Shown: positions 48,245-61,205, numbered from the stretch's first letter. The stretch: 64,000 bases of DNA from Artocarpus heterophyllus (GCA_025403435.1 CM046342.1:15564519-15628518), one strand, 5' to 3'. Made by a program: numbers and translations. Notes: generated from the sequence alone by a model not told the origin.

Positions 48245-50488
48245 TGTAACGCCTCAAAAATTAATTAAGTGGTTTTTGTATGTAAAATGGCAGGTTAGTG
48301 TGCTAGATTATAATTCGAGCCTAATCTAAATAGTTTGCAATGATGTCCTAATAAATTTGACTTTTAAATTAATTTGATGATTTTAACTTGTTATTTTGAA
48401 TTTTTGAAACAAAACTATTTGTTAAATACCAAATACATCCCATTTGAAAACTATGTATCGCACACAACTTTCTCGTGTTGGTTTTACTTCCTTCTATATA
48501 AACTCTCCCTCTCTTTCCTTTTCCCCTCACTCTCTCACACTCTCTCTCTTCCCCTCTCTCTCTCGTCTCATTCTCCCTGCCTCCCTTTCTCCCCCTTCTT
48601 TTCTTAAATTTTTGAATCAAAAATCAAGCCAAGCTTTTCAATTTTCAGTGGATTGAAGGCTCAGGAATGTGATTTAACAACCATAAACTTGATTCAAGTA
48701 TTCAATCAAGGTTAGTTTTTAAATTTTTTTTCAATTTTTCAATTTTCTTTGTATTTTGAAATCCAAGCTCGTTTAAGCTTATAAAAGCTTTAATCTAAAT
48801 TAGAGAAACTTAAAATAGCTAGAATCTAAGCTTGGTTTGAAGAAAAATGGATTTGAATCAAGATTTTCTATTTTTCTTTATTTTTAGAATTTTTTAAATT
48901 TTTTGTGCAAATCATGTTTAATTAGTTCAAAAGTATTTTATAATGTTTTTCTATCATCTATACATGTTTTCTATGCCTTGGAATTCAGAAAACAGGTTGA
49001 AATTAAGGATTGGAGCTCGGGAAGCAGAGGCTTAAGTTTTGAAAAATTCTAGAATTTTCTAGTTCGGCAGGCCGGATTCATGAGTTCGGCAGGCCGGATT
49101 CATATGACCGGCAGGTCGAACCTAGAAAAGTTCAGGCGACCAGATCTGGCTAACCGGTAGGCCGAACTAGGGAGACCGGTAGGCCAACCAAGTGTAGTGA
49201 AAATTTGTCATTTTTTCACCCTTTTTACCCCCGATTGAGAATTTAAACTTTATAGTATGATTTTGCGAACCAAATGGCACACTAGAACACCATGAGGTAG
49301 GTTAGTAATGTAAAATATCCTAAGCTAGAAATTGATGAGTTTAGTTTATGTTTAAGGTTGTTTTAGGTTCTACAGAGCTAACGTATAGCAGACTGGGACT
49401 GCGATGTGGGACACTGGCATGAGTATTGAGGTAGGACTTCTACCCCTTTCTTTGGTAGCCAGGTTTTTATTGAATTTGGCCTTAAAGGATTCTTCCAAAA
49501 TGTTTCAATAAATGACATAATGTTTTGAATATTTTTAAAAGGGGGCTTCTAGCCACAACATGATTTCTTTCAAAATGATCTTTTACAAAATGATCTCCTT
49601 CAATGTGATTTCTTTTGAAATGATTTCTTTTAAAATGAATTTCAAGGAACGGTTTAGATAAACTTCTTAGAAATTTTCATTATTTGTCGAAGAATGAATA
49701 CTCATAACAAATCAAATAATGAATGTAACTAAGAATACTCGGTAACATGGGATTTAAGTAATGATAAATATACATGAGGGCATGATGCCATATTCAAAGA
49801 CCGGGTTGTGTAGCCTGTGACCTTGGGGCTGGTCCCGAAACCCAGTTGGGCCACTATAGTGGTAATACATATGTTTGCCCATAAAAGATAAAAAGGTACT
49901 TTTTGGATTAACTGTTTTTTATAAGACTTATTTAAATGAATTTATTTATTTATTTAACTCTGTTCTTCTAATCATTTCTTTGAAAAGTAAATTTCATGTT
50001 TAAATTGTTTATCTATTTTAAAACATAATCCTACTGAGCCTTTTGCCTACTTTTTTCTTGTTTTCAAACCTTTTTCCCCCTCTAAGTGGAATCCAGCTTA
50101 AGACTGACGGAAAGACCACTACCCAAATGCAAGCAATAGAGGATCTTGAGTAGGTTAGTAGCTGTAGTAGATTAAGATATGCATTATTTAAATTTTATTT
50201 TTCATGTTGGACTGTGACTGTAATGATTTATTGTCGATACTATGTGTGTGTACACGTTGTGGGCCTGGTGGGATCCAACACGTACCCTCCTTGCCCTCTC
50301 TATTATTTTATTTCTTTTTATTTCCTTCTTATCCATTTTTACTATTTTTAATAATTGATCAAAAGTTTTAAATTTTATCGCATTTTTAATATAATTAATT
50401 AATTCCTTAAATTGAAAATTTTTAACAAAAACTCAATTAAATTAATCTAATTTACTGCCATGTCACCACCCGTACTTCGGCCATGACA
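48245..50488 (+). repeat. Gypsy 3' LTR
   Basis: 2244 bp, TGTAACGCC to CATGACA. The TATA box TATATAAA is at 48,495-48,502, followed by a CT-rich start region. The array at 49,064-49,187 is about 560 bp downstream of the TATA box, inside the transcribed part. Confidence 0.92.
49064..49187. repeat. Quasi-palindrome array, gypsy 3' LTR
   Basis: Units start at 49,064, 49,086, 49,108, 49,132, 49,154 and 49,176 (spacing 22, 22, 24, 22, 22). The first two read TCGGCAGGCCGG; the others are one- to several-base variants of the same core. Confidence 0.9.
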
Positions 50489-51300
50489 GGGCTTATTCTA
50501 GAAATTTCAACATACTAGCGTAACAGACCGGGGGCAAACAGGTACTTATAGCATATAAAATCGTACCATCAATTTTCTTTGCTTGTACTTACTTTAGAAT
50601 CTAAGATATACTACCGTAGTATACCATAAAGATTGGGTAGTTTTGAGTTTTTTGCATTTTTTGTGGGTAAGAAATCATTCTAGATCTAAATCTCATGCTA
50701 CTAATAGGGTATGCTCTTACAAAAGAGCAAAACTATATTGTCTCATTTTACCTATAAAAGGCTGATTAAAGTCTTGTCTACATTCTATCTACCTTAAAAT
50801 TGTAATCTTAGTCTTTTAAGCACCTATTTTCTTAGAAAATAGGTGTCATTCTAGCCTTGACTGGCTCTAATTTTCCACGACATAATCCTGATTAGGTCGT
50901 CTTATGATCTTTCTCAGCTTGTATTACTTACCTCTCCATCGGGGTTCTAGTCAATTTTGTTTCTATTGTGGAAATATTCATGATGTGTCTTAACTTTCTC
51001 TACATGTGGATTTCGTGTCTATACCTAGCTACGTGTTTTTTCTTTCTAGGCCACTCTAGTGTCTTATGTCGTTTTAAGGCTTCCTTATACTTTCTAGTAA
51101 GGGTTGTGTCTCAGCCTTTAAAATCCTTCTTAGACAGTTTATTACTTCTATTCTTTCTTGTTGTTGAGTTCGAGCTAGACTAGGATTTGCGAACTCATTC
51201 AACGAGGTGCCATATACTTGTCTTTTACTCTCTTCTTGTCATCTTAATTTTAACCTAATTAAGTTCTTAAACTTTCTCTTTTCATAGCTAATGTAATTCT

Positions 51301-51983
51301 TGAACTTTCAAAAATCCTTATGACTTTCTTGATATTCTTATCATGCTTTATGATCTCATTAAAATTGAGATCAATCTTATATTCATAACTTTATGCTCAA
51401 CATTTTCTAAATTATAGTGTTGAACTGTTTGATCACTATGATCTAGATCTTCTTCGTTAAACCAGCATCATACAAGAATTTTGTATTCATTCTATGGAGT
51501 CAGAAATTCCTTTTTATCAAATAATCTTAATTTTCAGCATTCTAATTGAGATTATTATGAATGTCACTACTTTGGCTTATACATAAAATTATTGACTTAT
51601 AAACCTTTAGTTTAGCATATTAAATAATTATTTTTAATTATTTAAGTGTATTATCATAACATCACATTTGCTATATGCTCATGCTTAAAGTATATAAAAC
51701 TAAATTTATAACATTGTTTATTTCTAAAGTCTTATAGTTATTAAGACTTTCAAATTGCATGTTAATTCAGAAAATTCATAATCATAATTCATGCGTACGT
51801 CACGATTCAAACTTTAGAATTTTCTAAGCATTGTAGAAAATTTCTAGCATTGAACTAAATTTTTACATAAATTTGTGTTTATGAATTCTAAACTTGTACT
51901 ATCTTATACACTTAACGAGGTAGTTACGGAGAAATCTTTAATTAATCATACTTATTACTTTTTAGATTTTTTCAATCATTACA
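51301..51983 (-). repeat. Outer element, right LTR
   Basis: Direct-repeat partner of 30,708-31,394, starting TGAACTTTC on the plus strand and ending CAATCATTACA. Confidence 0.7.
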
Positions 51984-51994
51984 TTAAACCAAGT

Positions 51995-52092
51995 GAATAT
52001 ACTATACCTCATGACTTGGTGTCTAAAATTATAAGCATAAAAAGTGTTGAACATACTATATGTCATGACTTGGTATTTAAAATAATAAGCAT
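51995..52092. repeat. ~54-bp tandem repeat
   Basis: GAATATACTATACCTCATGA with the following bases recurs with a few changes from 52,049 (GAACATACTATATGTCATGA). It lies just outside the right LTR of the outer element. Confidence 0.75.
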
Positions 52093-53723
52093 AACAAATG
52101 CAAGTGTATTCCAAACATGTATGAGCATATGAAAACCTTTTTTTTTTATGTCATACATAAGGTTTAAAGCTTACTTGGACCTCACGTTAGCGTTTCCCTA
52201 TTTAATCTTTTCTCTCTATCTGTCAGATTTGTATCACATTCAAGTGATACTGACAATTAGCTTGAATCTATATTATCAATCTATTTCTACACTGTTTGAC
52301 TTGGATACACTACAGTGAAACTTACATCTCGTTACATGTCTTTGAAAAAATGCAGAACACTTATCGCTTAAGGACTTTGAGCTAAATTGAAGTGTTTAGA
52401 GTCTGTTTTATCAATTGTTATTAAAACGATGATTTTACTATAACCGGGTCTCATAAATTTTAATCTCTTTTGGGCTTGAAATCTATGGTCACTCACTACG
52501 CACAACAATGAAGAGAACCAACCTTGCTCAGTGAAAAATTCAGTTCCATATGGTTTTAAGGGTTTGGCCACAAATATCTTGATATTTTTACCATTAGAAC
52601 CGAAAAGAACTATTTTATACTATAAAGTCCAATTTTTCGCAAAGATTAAAACGTTCAAAAACTCATTGGTTAAATCAAACAACTTTAAAACGCTTATTTA
52701 ATTTACCATTTTGAATTTTATTTAACTTAGGAAAAAAAACTCCTCCAACGGAAAAAAAAGGAGAACACCTAATAATTATCCTTTACGGTACAAAAGCAAA
52801 AAATTTTGTTAGCTAGTTAGTTTCTTTTGCCAGAAATTATTTTTGGTTGTTACCTTAATATTTTTGTCATTGATAAAAGGTTCTTTTTCGTTAATGAGTT
52901 TCTTAGTACAAAGTAAATTTGTACCAAAGTGTGGATTCTTAATGAGTTTGTTAATGAGTGTCTCAATCACCTTTTTTTAACTTTTTTTCCCTTTTATAAT
53001 GTCTCAAAACTAAAATAGATAAGTTAGAGGGAAAAGCATTTAAGAAAACTAAAATATCATACCCAGCTTGAAAAAAAAAAAAAAGGTATAAATCAACCTT
53101 CTCTATTAAAAAACTGACAAAATTTGACGAAGAGGGAAAATTTGGAGATAGATGATAGATTGGCAAGAAAAACAGATTCGTTTTAAAGTTCCAAAACACT
53201 TCTACTTAAATATCTAAACACTTATGAATCGTTCTTGTCTTAGAAAACCAAAACATCTTTTAAAAGCTCCTTCAATCCGGTCAACTAGAGACCAAATTTT
53301 TCCAAAAATATTCCCCCTAATTGGTTCATTGGTTCAAATTGTGCTGATTTAAAATTTTTTATTTGAACAAAAAAACTGAAATGTTTAGTTTAAACAGTCA
53401 TTCGAATTAGAGTTTAGATGTGCAGTTAAAAGTCTTAATTTGAAAAGGAAAACCAATCCGAATTCGTATTTAGATGAGTATTGATAACTTTAGTTTGAAG
53501 CATAAAAAAAAAAATCATTAATTAAAAAGCAAAAATTAAATATGTAGAAAAAAGTTATCTAATTGAAAAATAATATAAAAAAATAGTGTTGGATTATAAA
53601 TACTAATATATAGAAGGGAAATCATCTTTCAATATTGGTTTGAAAAGTTAAAATAAAAAAAAATAATTAAATTTAAATTATTAATTTAGTTTAAATTAAA
53701 TGTTTTACTAAACAATAATTCAA
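52093..53723. other. AT-rich, no gene recognised
   Basis: No domain-bearing frame. A minus-strand frame at 52,571-52,368 has no family resemblance that I recognise. Probably old transposon or intergenic DNA. Confidence 0.4.
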
Positions 53724-53900
53724 ATGGATAGAAAATCATGTACTATTACGGTGGCTAAGTTAGATGGGCGGAAGACATTGTCCTTTTTATATTACAACCC
53801 CAACAGTTGCTCGCCTTTAATAGCTACCATTGGACAAAATGAAGGGGTTTCTACCATAAAATCCGTCCCTTGTCTCTACCGATGGAGCATTTTTTTGGAT
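53724..53900. repeat. TNL-upstream cassette, copy C
   Basis: AAGTTAGATGGGCGGAAGAC, TTTAATAGCTACCATTGGACAAAA and neighbours align with cassette copies A and B. It lies about 2.78 kb upstream of the second TIR start position, close to the 2.8 kb from copy B to the first TNL start. Confidence 0.65.
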
Positions 53901-55790
53901 ATCCCTACGATCAAAATCGGTTGGTTAAATTTTTATGCCACTTTTGTACTTCCCTTTGGCATATATACCTAATTAAAAACATCACATGTGGTAGGTACCA
54001 TGCTTTGAATTGCTGCAGCAAGAGTGAGAGGACCAACTTAGACGCTCCCCTCAGGCTTGTGAAGAAAACGCAAGGGCAGGGCTGGACCGTGCATGAAACG
54101 CACGCCTCGCACACAAATTGAATGCTTCTAAAGCTTTTGTGTGCTGTTGACACGTGACTACGAGAACAAAGATGGCCAATATGTTATTGATACATGGCGA
54201 GAACAATGATGAGCGTGGACATTGGGAGATAGGAAAATAGATGTTTTGGCTTCAAATTTGGTAATTTCACATCATTTTTTCCCTGTATTTGCTCTAAATT
54301 TTAAATCTATAAAAAAAAGTAAAATTAATTATTTACTCATAAAATATTTATAAAAATTTTAAAAAAATTTTGAGCTAAAATAATTTAAAACACACTAAAA
54401 ATATATATTTATGCGAGTTTTTTTATATTGACTCAAAATAATTATTTAACACACAAATGTTAAAGTTAAAGGATTTATTTACAAATAAAAATATAAAATG
54501 ATGAAAACAACGTTAAATCATTTATTATCATTATTTTAAACTTTTATTTTTCATTAAATCCTTTGACTATATATTTGTGTGTTAAACAATTGCCTTAAGT
54601 CAATAGACATGAATATCTACAGTTAAAAAAAAAGATAATTAGTATGCTATAGTTAAATTCATATTAGTTAAGCCCTTGATCATCGTTGTCAGAACCTTAA
54701 TAAGTTTAGAAAGTATTAATAATACGATAGATATTGAGAAATATTAATCACAATAAATGTGTATTTTAGTAGGGAATTTTCAACCAAGCACTTCAAGCAC
54801 ATTAGTTGTTAACTTACATGTATTTTTATTTTTAAAGTTTAAATAGGTTATCGATTCATAGAAAAATTGTCTTTATTATGTCCTCAGTGATGACTTCATG
54901 ATGGAAGTTGATGAAACTCCAACTTCTAGGCAAGGATTTTTTTTTTTTTTTTTTGGCAAAAACTAGATAAGGAAGAGTTAATTTTGGGTTGTGGTTCCTT
55001 GTAGTGGAGGAGGAAACCGTAATGCAATACACACAAACAATCACTTGAATATTCCTTACAAGTCAGTTTGACATTCTCACGCATATGGAGAGATTAATAA
55101 AAACCTACATCTACTTGGATTCGAATATCATCATCGTTGTTGAGCTTGATGTTGGGATTAGTACCCTATAAGCATAAACATTATATATACCACTAATTAA
55201 TTAAATAAAATGACATTTATTTATTTGTATATGTTCTGGATACTTTAATTGACATCAACAAAATCTCATGGTTATTGATGTAACTATAAATTTAACATAA
55301 AATTGTTGTATGTATGAGGATTAAACTTGTAGATAATAATTTAAATAGTTTGTAATAAATTAATTAAAACTTGATATCTTTAATTAAGTCTTATAAATAG
55401 GGACCAATCCGATTAAATATTTATTTTGCTAATTTTTTCTGGGAAAAAAACTCTAGCTTGATCGTTGTTCTTGATGAACACATAAAAGTGTATGTTTTTA
55501 TGCCTAATTATTATCATTTTATACTTTTATTTGTCATCAAATCCTTTAGTTATAACATTTGTGTGTTAAATAACTATTTTGAATCAATTTATCAAAAATT
55601 ATATAAATGTGTATTTTTAGTATTTTTATATATTTTAAATTATTTTAGCTTAAAAAATATTTGTGTGATTTTATTAATTTTAGTTTAATTATTTATATGT
55701 AGATTTAAAATTTTGAGAAAAAATGAAGCTGTGTAAAAGAAGCCAAATTCAGAGCTAAAACACCTATTTATTTCTCTCTGTGTCAGCATC
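53901..55790. other. AT-rich, no gene recognised
   Basis: Mostly A/T-rich. No complete frame or LTR boundary was identified. Confidence 0.45.
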
Positions 55791-56500
55791 CGAGTAGTCG
55801 AGATTCGCACCATCAACGCCAATGTCAGAGGAACCCAGACGTGTCATAGCTCTGCCATCGGCTTGCAAGACATGCCTTCCACGCATCGGTCAACCAAACG
55901 CTCGCGTTTCAGCCACAAAATAAGTATAAAAGTTGGAACGTTGGGAATCTTTGACAAACACTGATTGGCTTTTTGTTTTTGACCACATGTCGCTGTTGAC
56001 GTCGGATTTTTAATTTGATTTCCGTCCTTCATTATCTTTTGAAACAATTTTTTCCGTAGAAAAATCCTCTGCCTATGGTTTGTTTGCTACCACTCCTAAA
56101 ACTATAGATGTTCTTATACTCTATTAAAATAGGGTTCATTGTTTTATAAGTAGCGTGGATAAAAATCCTCCAGGATTATATAAGTGTTCGTGCAAATAAA
56201 TATGTCTCTAAAATTGGTAGGCTCCATTTCTCAAGCAACTGGCCACCTATAAGGGGTTAGTCCAGATAATGGGAGGGGTAGGTCTTGGAGGGACACATGA
56301 AGTGCAAGTAAACAAAAGCAACCGGCCAACAAAAAAGCATAATAAATTTATCTATGTCCTCTTCATCTCATGAAACAGTTCCTCATTTGGAAAGTAGAAA
56401 ATAAATTATCAAAGCTAGCTTATACTATCGCTTTGAACTCTTGATTTGGTGGGCAATTAAAAGATTGCAAGCTGCAACTTTCTGAGGTAGCAAGCAATAA
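55791..56500. repeat. Upstream region of the second TNL copy (cassette D and leader)
   Basis: 55,945-56,060 and 56,280-56,315 align with the second half of cassette A (3,440-3,635). The block GATTGGCTTTTTGTTTTTGACCACAT also recalls copy B. From about 56,350, CCTCTTCATCTCATGAAAC and ACTATCGCTTTG match the leader at 4,575-4,652. Confidence 0.7.
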
Positions 56501-56539
56501 AGCATCTGCTTGTTCATGTTCGTTAGATTTGCAGTGACT

Positions 56540-56853
56540 GTGGAACTGATATCTTTTTATTCTTCTTTTGAGATCACTTTGGAGAAGTATGATGTGTTTC
56601 TAAGTTATAAAGTTGGGGACACCAGAGATACCTTTGCAAGCCATCTTCGTACAGCTTTGCAAAGCCAAAATATCAAAACATTCTGCATAGATCATGGCGA
56701 TGATATTCCTGAGAAAGAATTAGAAATTTTAAGCGGTGAAGTTTTCAAAGCAATCGAGGAATCAAGGCTCTCAGTTATAATTTTCTTAGAAGACTGCTTT
56801 TTCCACTCGGTGTTTAGAGGATCTGGCACGTATAGTCAATTGCAAGAACAAAA
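56540..56853 (+). pseudogene. TIR exon of a second TNL, truncated
   Basis: Close homologue of the first exon of the TNL at 4746: EKYDVFLSYKVGDTRDTFASHLRTAL and RLSVII are shared. Lesions: the homologous start codon reads GTG (56,540-56,542), though an in-frame ATG exists 30 bp upstream at 56,510; a 2-bp deletion after IIFLED shifts the frame so that the CLEDL segment is out of frame; and the exon is cut by LTR sequence at 56,854 before the TIR is complete. It has seven residues (ELEILSG) after IPEK that the first copy lacks. In the shifted frame it also encodes CLEDL, so that substitution predates the duplication. No NB-ARC or LRR part lies to the right within this window. Confidence 0.88.
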
Positions 56854-57237
56854 TGTTAGAATTATGCCTACTTAATTTATTAAAGGCATATTAAATTTAT
56901 CAGATTTATTTATTTATTTAGTTTAATAATTGTTTGAATGCTATAATTCTATTGGCTATGAGGGGTTACAATTCTTATTAAAACGTATATCTATATCTAA
57001 AAAGATGTGTGTTTTGATGAAAAGACACCTATAAATAAAAGTCTAGTCTTCTCTCCACCCAATCAATTGTATTTCCTTCTCTCCATTAGAAAAATACGTT
57101 AAAAAAAATAACTGTGGATTTAGAGAGAGAAACTAGATTCTTCTTCTTTGACAAACTTTCTGTTCAAAGAATTCTCTGCAAATTAAAGATATGAATCAAT
57201 GTACACTTTAATATAAGTATAAATTCTGATTCTAACA
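56854..57237 (+). mobile_element. LTR-like sequence abutting the TIR pseudogene
   Basis: 384 bp starting TGTTAGAATT and ending GATTCTAACA, a 9-bp inverted terminal match. It has a plus-strand TATA box (CTATAAATAAA, about 57,030) and a CT-rich start region. This looks like a plus-orientation copia LTR. Flanks CAAAA and TGCCA are not a duplication, so it is not a clean solo LTR. It might instead be the distal half of one 774-bp minus-strand LTR with 57,238-57,627. Confidence 0.5.
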
Positions 57238-57627
57238 TGCCAAAAACAATATACATAACAAAATATTAACAGAAGCGTGTAAACTTAGTACCTCATACCA
57301 TTGCTCTCAATTGTGTAATTTGGTTGTTGTTGTCGAATGATGCACCACCTGTTTTTGGATGCTTCTATTACTCAAGCAGTCAAATATGATGGATGGTGTA
57401 TAATATGCGAGAGGTGATAGGGACCAAAAACGGGAATTGTATTTTTTGCTGTTCTGTATATCAAATTGTTCCATCAAGGATTTTTTATATTGCTTCAAAT
57501 ATATAGTTACCAAGGTTTCTAATTATGGTTTTAATGAAAACATAAATAGGAGACCATTTATATATAAAACCATTAAGAGAATTAAATTGGTTTCAATTGG
57601 AAACCATTAGTAATAAAAACAGTTACA
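57238..57627 (-). repeat. Probable 3' LTR of the right-hand copia
   Basis: On the minus strand it begins TGTAACTG straight after a PPT-like AAGTGTGAGAA (57,638-57,628), has a TATATAAATG box, and ends TTTTTGGCA. The placement next to the RNase H end of the copia pseudogene supports a 3' LTR. The outer boundary is uncertain. Confidence 0.55.
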
Positions 57628-58946
57628 TTCTCACACTTGTTTCCATATTTAACCTTATATTCATTAAACCCAAACTTTTAGAAAACAAATACATGAATCA
57701 TGGCAATAGTTCCTCTAAATTATGATTATTATCTTCCATGTATTACTATGTATTGTTTCTCATACTTTATTCCTTATATGGTAACTTAACTTTATGAATA
57801 AACCCAATGTTTATTCTTGGTCCTACTAAATGTGAATTTTCCTCCAATAACTTTATGTACAAATCAAATATGAGAAAACATCACAACTGAATAAGAGTTT
57901 CATTAAAATTGTAAATTGTACGAACAAACAAATTACATTATGGAACCAAGTCTCATCTGAACAATATGATCCTTAAATGACTTTAGTGGCATTCCTTTTG
58001 TCAAAGGATCTGTGATCATCAATTCAGTGCTTATATGCTCAATGACCACTTTATTTTCCTTAATCCATTCCCTTATGGCTAAGTACTTAATGTCAATATG
58101 TTTACTTCGACTACCAGTCTTATTATTTTTAGCCATAAAGACAACAGCTGAATTGTCATAATATATTCTTAATGGCCTAGACATAGAATCTACAATTCTA
58201 AGGCCTGACATGAAACTCTTCAATCATACACCATGCGAAGTAGCCTCAAAACAAGAAACAAACTCTGCCTCCATTGTGGAAGTAGCAACCAATGTTTGCT
58301 TTCCACTTCTCCAAGGTACAGCTCCTCCAGCTAGCATGAAAATATAACCAAAAGTTGATTTTCTAGAATGAACACAGCCAGCAAAGTTTGAATCGGAGTA
58401 GTCGATCACCTCTAGATTTTCAGTTCGCCTATACATAAGCATGTAGTCCTTTGTGCCTTGAAGATACCTCATCACCTTTTTTGCAACCCTCTAGTGGTCA
58501 ATGCTTGGGTTACTCTGATATCTGCCTAACATTCTCATAGCAAATGCAATGTCAGGTCTTGTGTAGACCTGAGCATACATAAGGCTTCCAACAGCTGAAG
58601 CATAAGGAATATTGCTCATTTGATTGTTCTCGAAATCATTCCTTGGGCATTGGTTCAGATTGAACTTATTGTGACGCCCCCTTATAGACGTCACAGATGT
58701 CGTTACATACATTCTTTAATACTTTCATTTAAACTTTTATTTTGAAGTCAACCATATAACTCGAAGATAATTTGAAAACATAATTTTAGAAAAGCATACC
58801 AGGATCCATGCATACATTTTTTTAATATATATATCATTATTAATCTAATACTTGATCAATAAAATGATTTAGTTGATCATAAACATCCTTAAATAAAGTA
58901 AATACACTAAATATTAAAATCACAACTTAAATAAATATCACAACAT

Positions 58947-59135
58947 TCGGCAAACCGAACTTGGGACTTCGGCAAGCCGAACATGATCGGCAGGCCGGAG
59001 TTCGTCCACCGACAAGCCGATAGAGACTTTGTAAAACTGGGTTTCAAAAACTGATATGCTCAGCAGACCGATGCAGGGTAATCGACAGGCCGATCGACAC
59101 TTCGGCAGTCTGACCATTAATGGTTGGCAGGCCGA
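58947..59135. repeat. Quasi-palindrome array, solo LTR 3' side
   Basis: Eight units start at 58,947, 58,969, 58,987, 59,009, 59,060, 59,082, 59,102 and 59,124 (spacing 22, 18, 22, 51, 22, 20, 22). The layout is two groups of four, as in the copia leader. Confidence 0.9.
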
Positions 59136-60864
59136 ACAGCTTTAGAAAATTAAGATTTTTCAATCAAGCTTAATAATTTAAAAGCGGAAGACATATCTTA
59201 AAGAAAAACATAGTAAAAAGGGGTCGTAGTTCCAATCTTTAAAATTTAAGCAAATAAACATAATCAAAATTATAAATATAGTTTAATCCATAAAAGCTTC
59301 CTTCCTTGGCGTTTTTCCATTTGCAATTCATCGTCCTTTGCTCACACGTCTTTCCTTGCCCTCCACCTAATCCATGACTTTCTTACCCTTATCTACAACA
59401 TGATATAAACTGATTAAGCTAAAGGTTAGTAAGTACATTATTATCTCACAACTTAAAACATTTTATGAACATCATCATAATAGTGCACTAGGCACATTTT
59501 TATATGAACATATCTTTCATAAGATTGACCAATTTAAAACTTATTCCATTTTATCATAAGGGCCCAAGTGTTGCACCATAATCATCATCGTAGGCGCGCC
59601 GTCATGAAAGAAAAATGGTAGCTAATCCTAAACTAAACATGACATCATAACATTGGTGTGCAACACTTATTTAGGTGATACATATATATATATATATAAA
59701 ATTTCATGCTTTGAATTACGTCATCATCATACTTTTTAATCATAAAAATATTTCATAAGTAATGAAATCATCTTAAAATCATCATAGATACCATCATGAT
59801 CATAATTTCAAACCTTTATAAAACATATCATGTTGCAGGTGAGAATGTACTTACTTGTGTAGTTTACTTAACCTTAATATTGTAGGTGACAACGCCAAGG
59901 TCTCGATATGCTCACTTTATATTGTGTTCATGCCATACATTAATAAAAATAGCAATTAACATATATTTTCAAGAAACCATGAAATCATCAACACTTCATA
60001 ATCTCTTCCAATAACATGTTTCATCATATCTCCTTTTCATTTCTTGAAAATATCAATTTCATAAAACATTTCATCACTATTAGAATATTAGACTAAAGCT
60101 GTCAACACAAAATACATCACTGACCTCTATGAATTCAAGACTTAATAACTAAACATTTACACATAATTTGAGTACCACACTTGGCAGGGATAAAGTCAAC
60201 ACATAAACAGATTATCATAATTTTTCTTTAGTCATAAAAATTACATTTAGTATCAAAAATAAGTCATACATCATACACACAAAATCTGCCAGCAATAACG
60301 AGGCAGTGAACAACTTTAAATTTAGGTCTGTTTAACACATTTTGACACCATAGAAAAATCTACAAAAATTAACATATACAGTAGACACATAGAACTCTAA
60401 CATATCCAAAAATTGGCTTTAAGAAAAATCGGAATAGGTCAAAATACACATTTGAAATCAATAGTAAAACTAACTTCCATCATATTAAGCAGTGAGTTAC
60501 AAGAGTTCATCATTTTCAAACAATCAAAACAAATTTATTTAGATTCCAAAATTCTTACTAAAAACTTATTAACATACATTACAGTAACACAAAAATATCC
60601 TAATGCCAAATAAAATCATTTAATTATACAAAACATTTCATAACAAAAAGTCCAACAATTTTACTGTAAGAGCAGTTTCTAGACCTAGTTTTAATGAAAA
60701 TTCCATAACACATAACATACTCATCAAATCATTACCAAACTTTCCAGTTCATAACTTAACATATATATGAACATTCTTACCAAATTTCGTAGCAAACAAA
60801 GTACATTTACCCTTTGAACAAAAATCACATTTTCAAGCATCATAACCAAACAACAACATTTTAC

Positions 60865-61205
60865 TGTGAATGGCAGAGAGTAGAAAATTCATATCTCAAT
60901 GTAGAAAAATCAAAATAATGTGAAACTAGGAGGAAAATCACCTAACACATATGTGAACATCATATTAAAATTTCAGAGCAAAATAAAAATTCCTAGACAA
61001 AGTTATGGGGGTCGGAACATAGAGATAAAACAACGTTACCGATCAGCATTAATTTACAGTGAGTTGCATAGAGAAGAAAATTCATATCTCAGTGTAGAAA
61101 ATTCCAATTGAGGTGAAATTTTAAGGGTTAGCACATAACACATTCATGAATAACATCAGAGCAAAATGAAAATTTTAGAAAAAGATATGGCAGTCGCAAT
61201 ACAAA
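60865..61205. repeat. Imperfect ~190-bp repeats in the solo LTR
   Basis: ACTGTGAATGGCAGAGAGTA with AATTCATATCTCA (about 60,863-60,900) is echoed by ACAGTGAGTTGCATAGAGAA with AATTCATATCTCA (about 61,057-61,092). A further weaker echo lies to the left near 60,662. Confidence 0.65.

Larger units (their letters stand above)
32108..50488 (+). mobile_element. Ty3/gypsy element, Tekay/Del-like chromovirus
   Basis: LTRs at 32,108-34,312 and 48,245-50,488 begin TGTAACGCC; the right one ends GACA. A perfect 5-bp target-site duplication, GGGCT, lies at 32,103-32,107 and 50,489-50,493. A tRNA-Met-type primer site follows the left LTR and a purine-rich tract precedes the right one. The plus-strand internal region has decayed Gag, protease, RT, integrase and a C-terminal chromodomain-like segment, in gypsy order. 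LTRs over 2 kb and the chromodomain fit the Tekay/Del clade. The element is split by the young copia. The first ~235 bp of the LTRs differ at roughly 7% of sites by eye, so it is much older than the copia inside it. Confidence 0.9.
30708..51983 (-). mobile_element. Outer old LTR element, host of the gypsy insertion
   Basis: Two ~685-bp direct repeats (30,708-31,394 and 51,301-51,983), easily aligned by eye, flank the whole gypsy/copia nest. They share GATATTCTTATCA, GATCTCATTAAAATTGAGAT and ACTATGATCTAGATCTT, and end CAATCATTACA. On the minus strand this reads TGTAATGATTG, a TG start, so they are probably LTRs in minus orientation. Internal sequence is 31,395-32,107 plus 50,489-51,300, with only scraps of minus-strand frames (for example 31,913-31,692) and no recognised domain. 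It may be a non-autonomous element. A primer site and a clear target-site duplication were not found. Confidence 0.6.
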
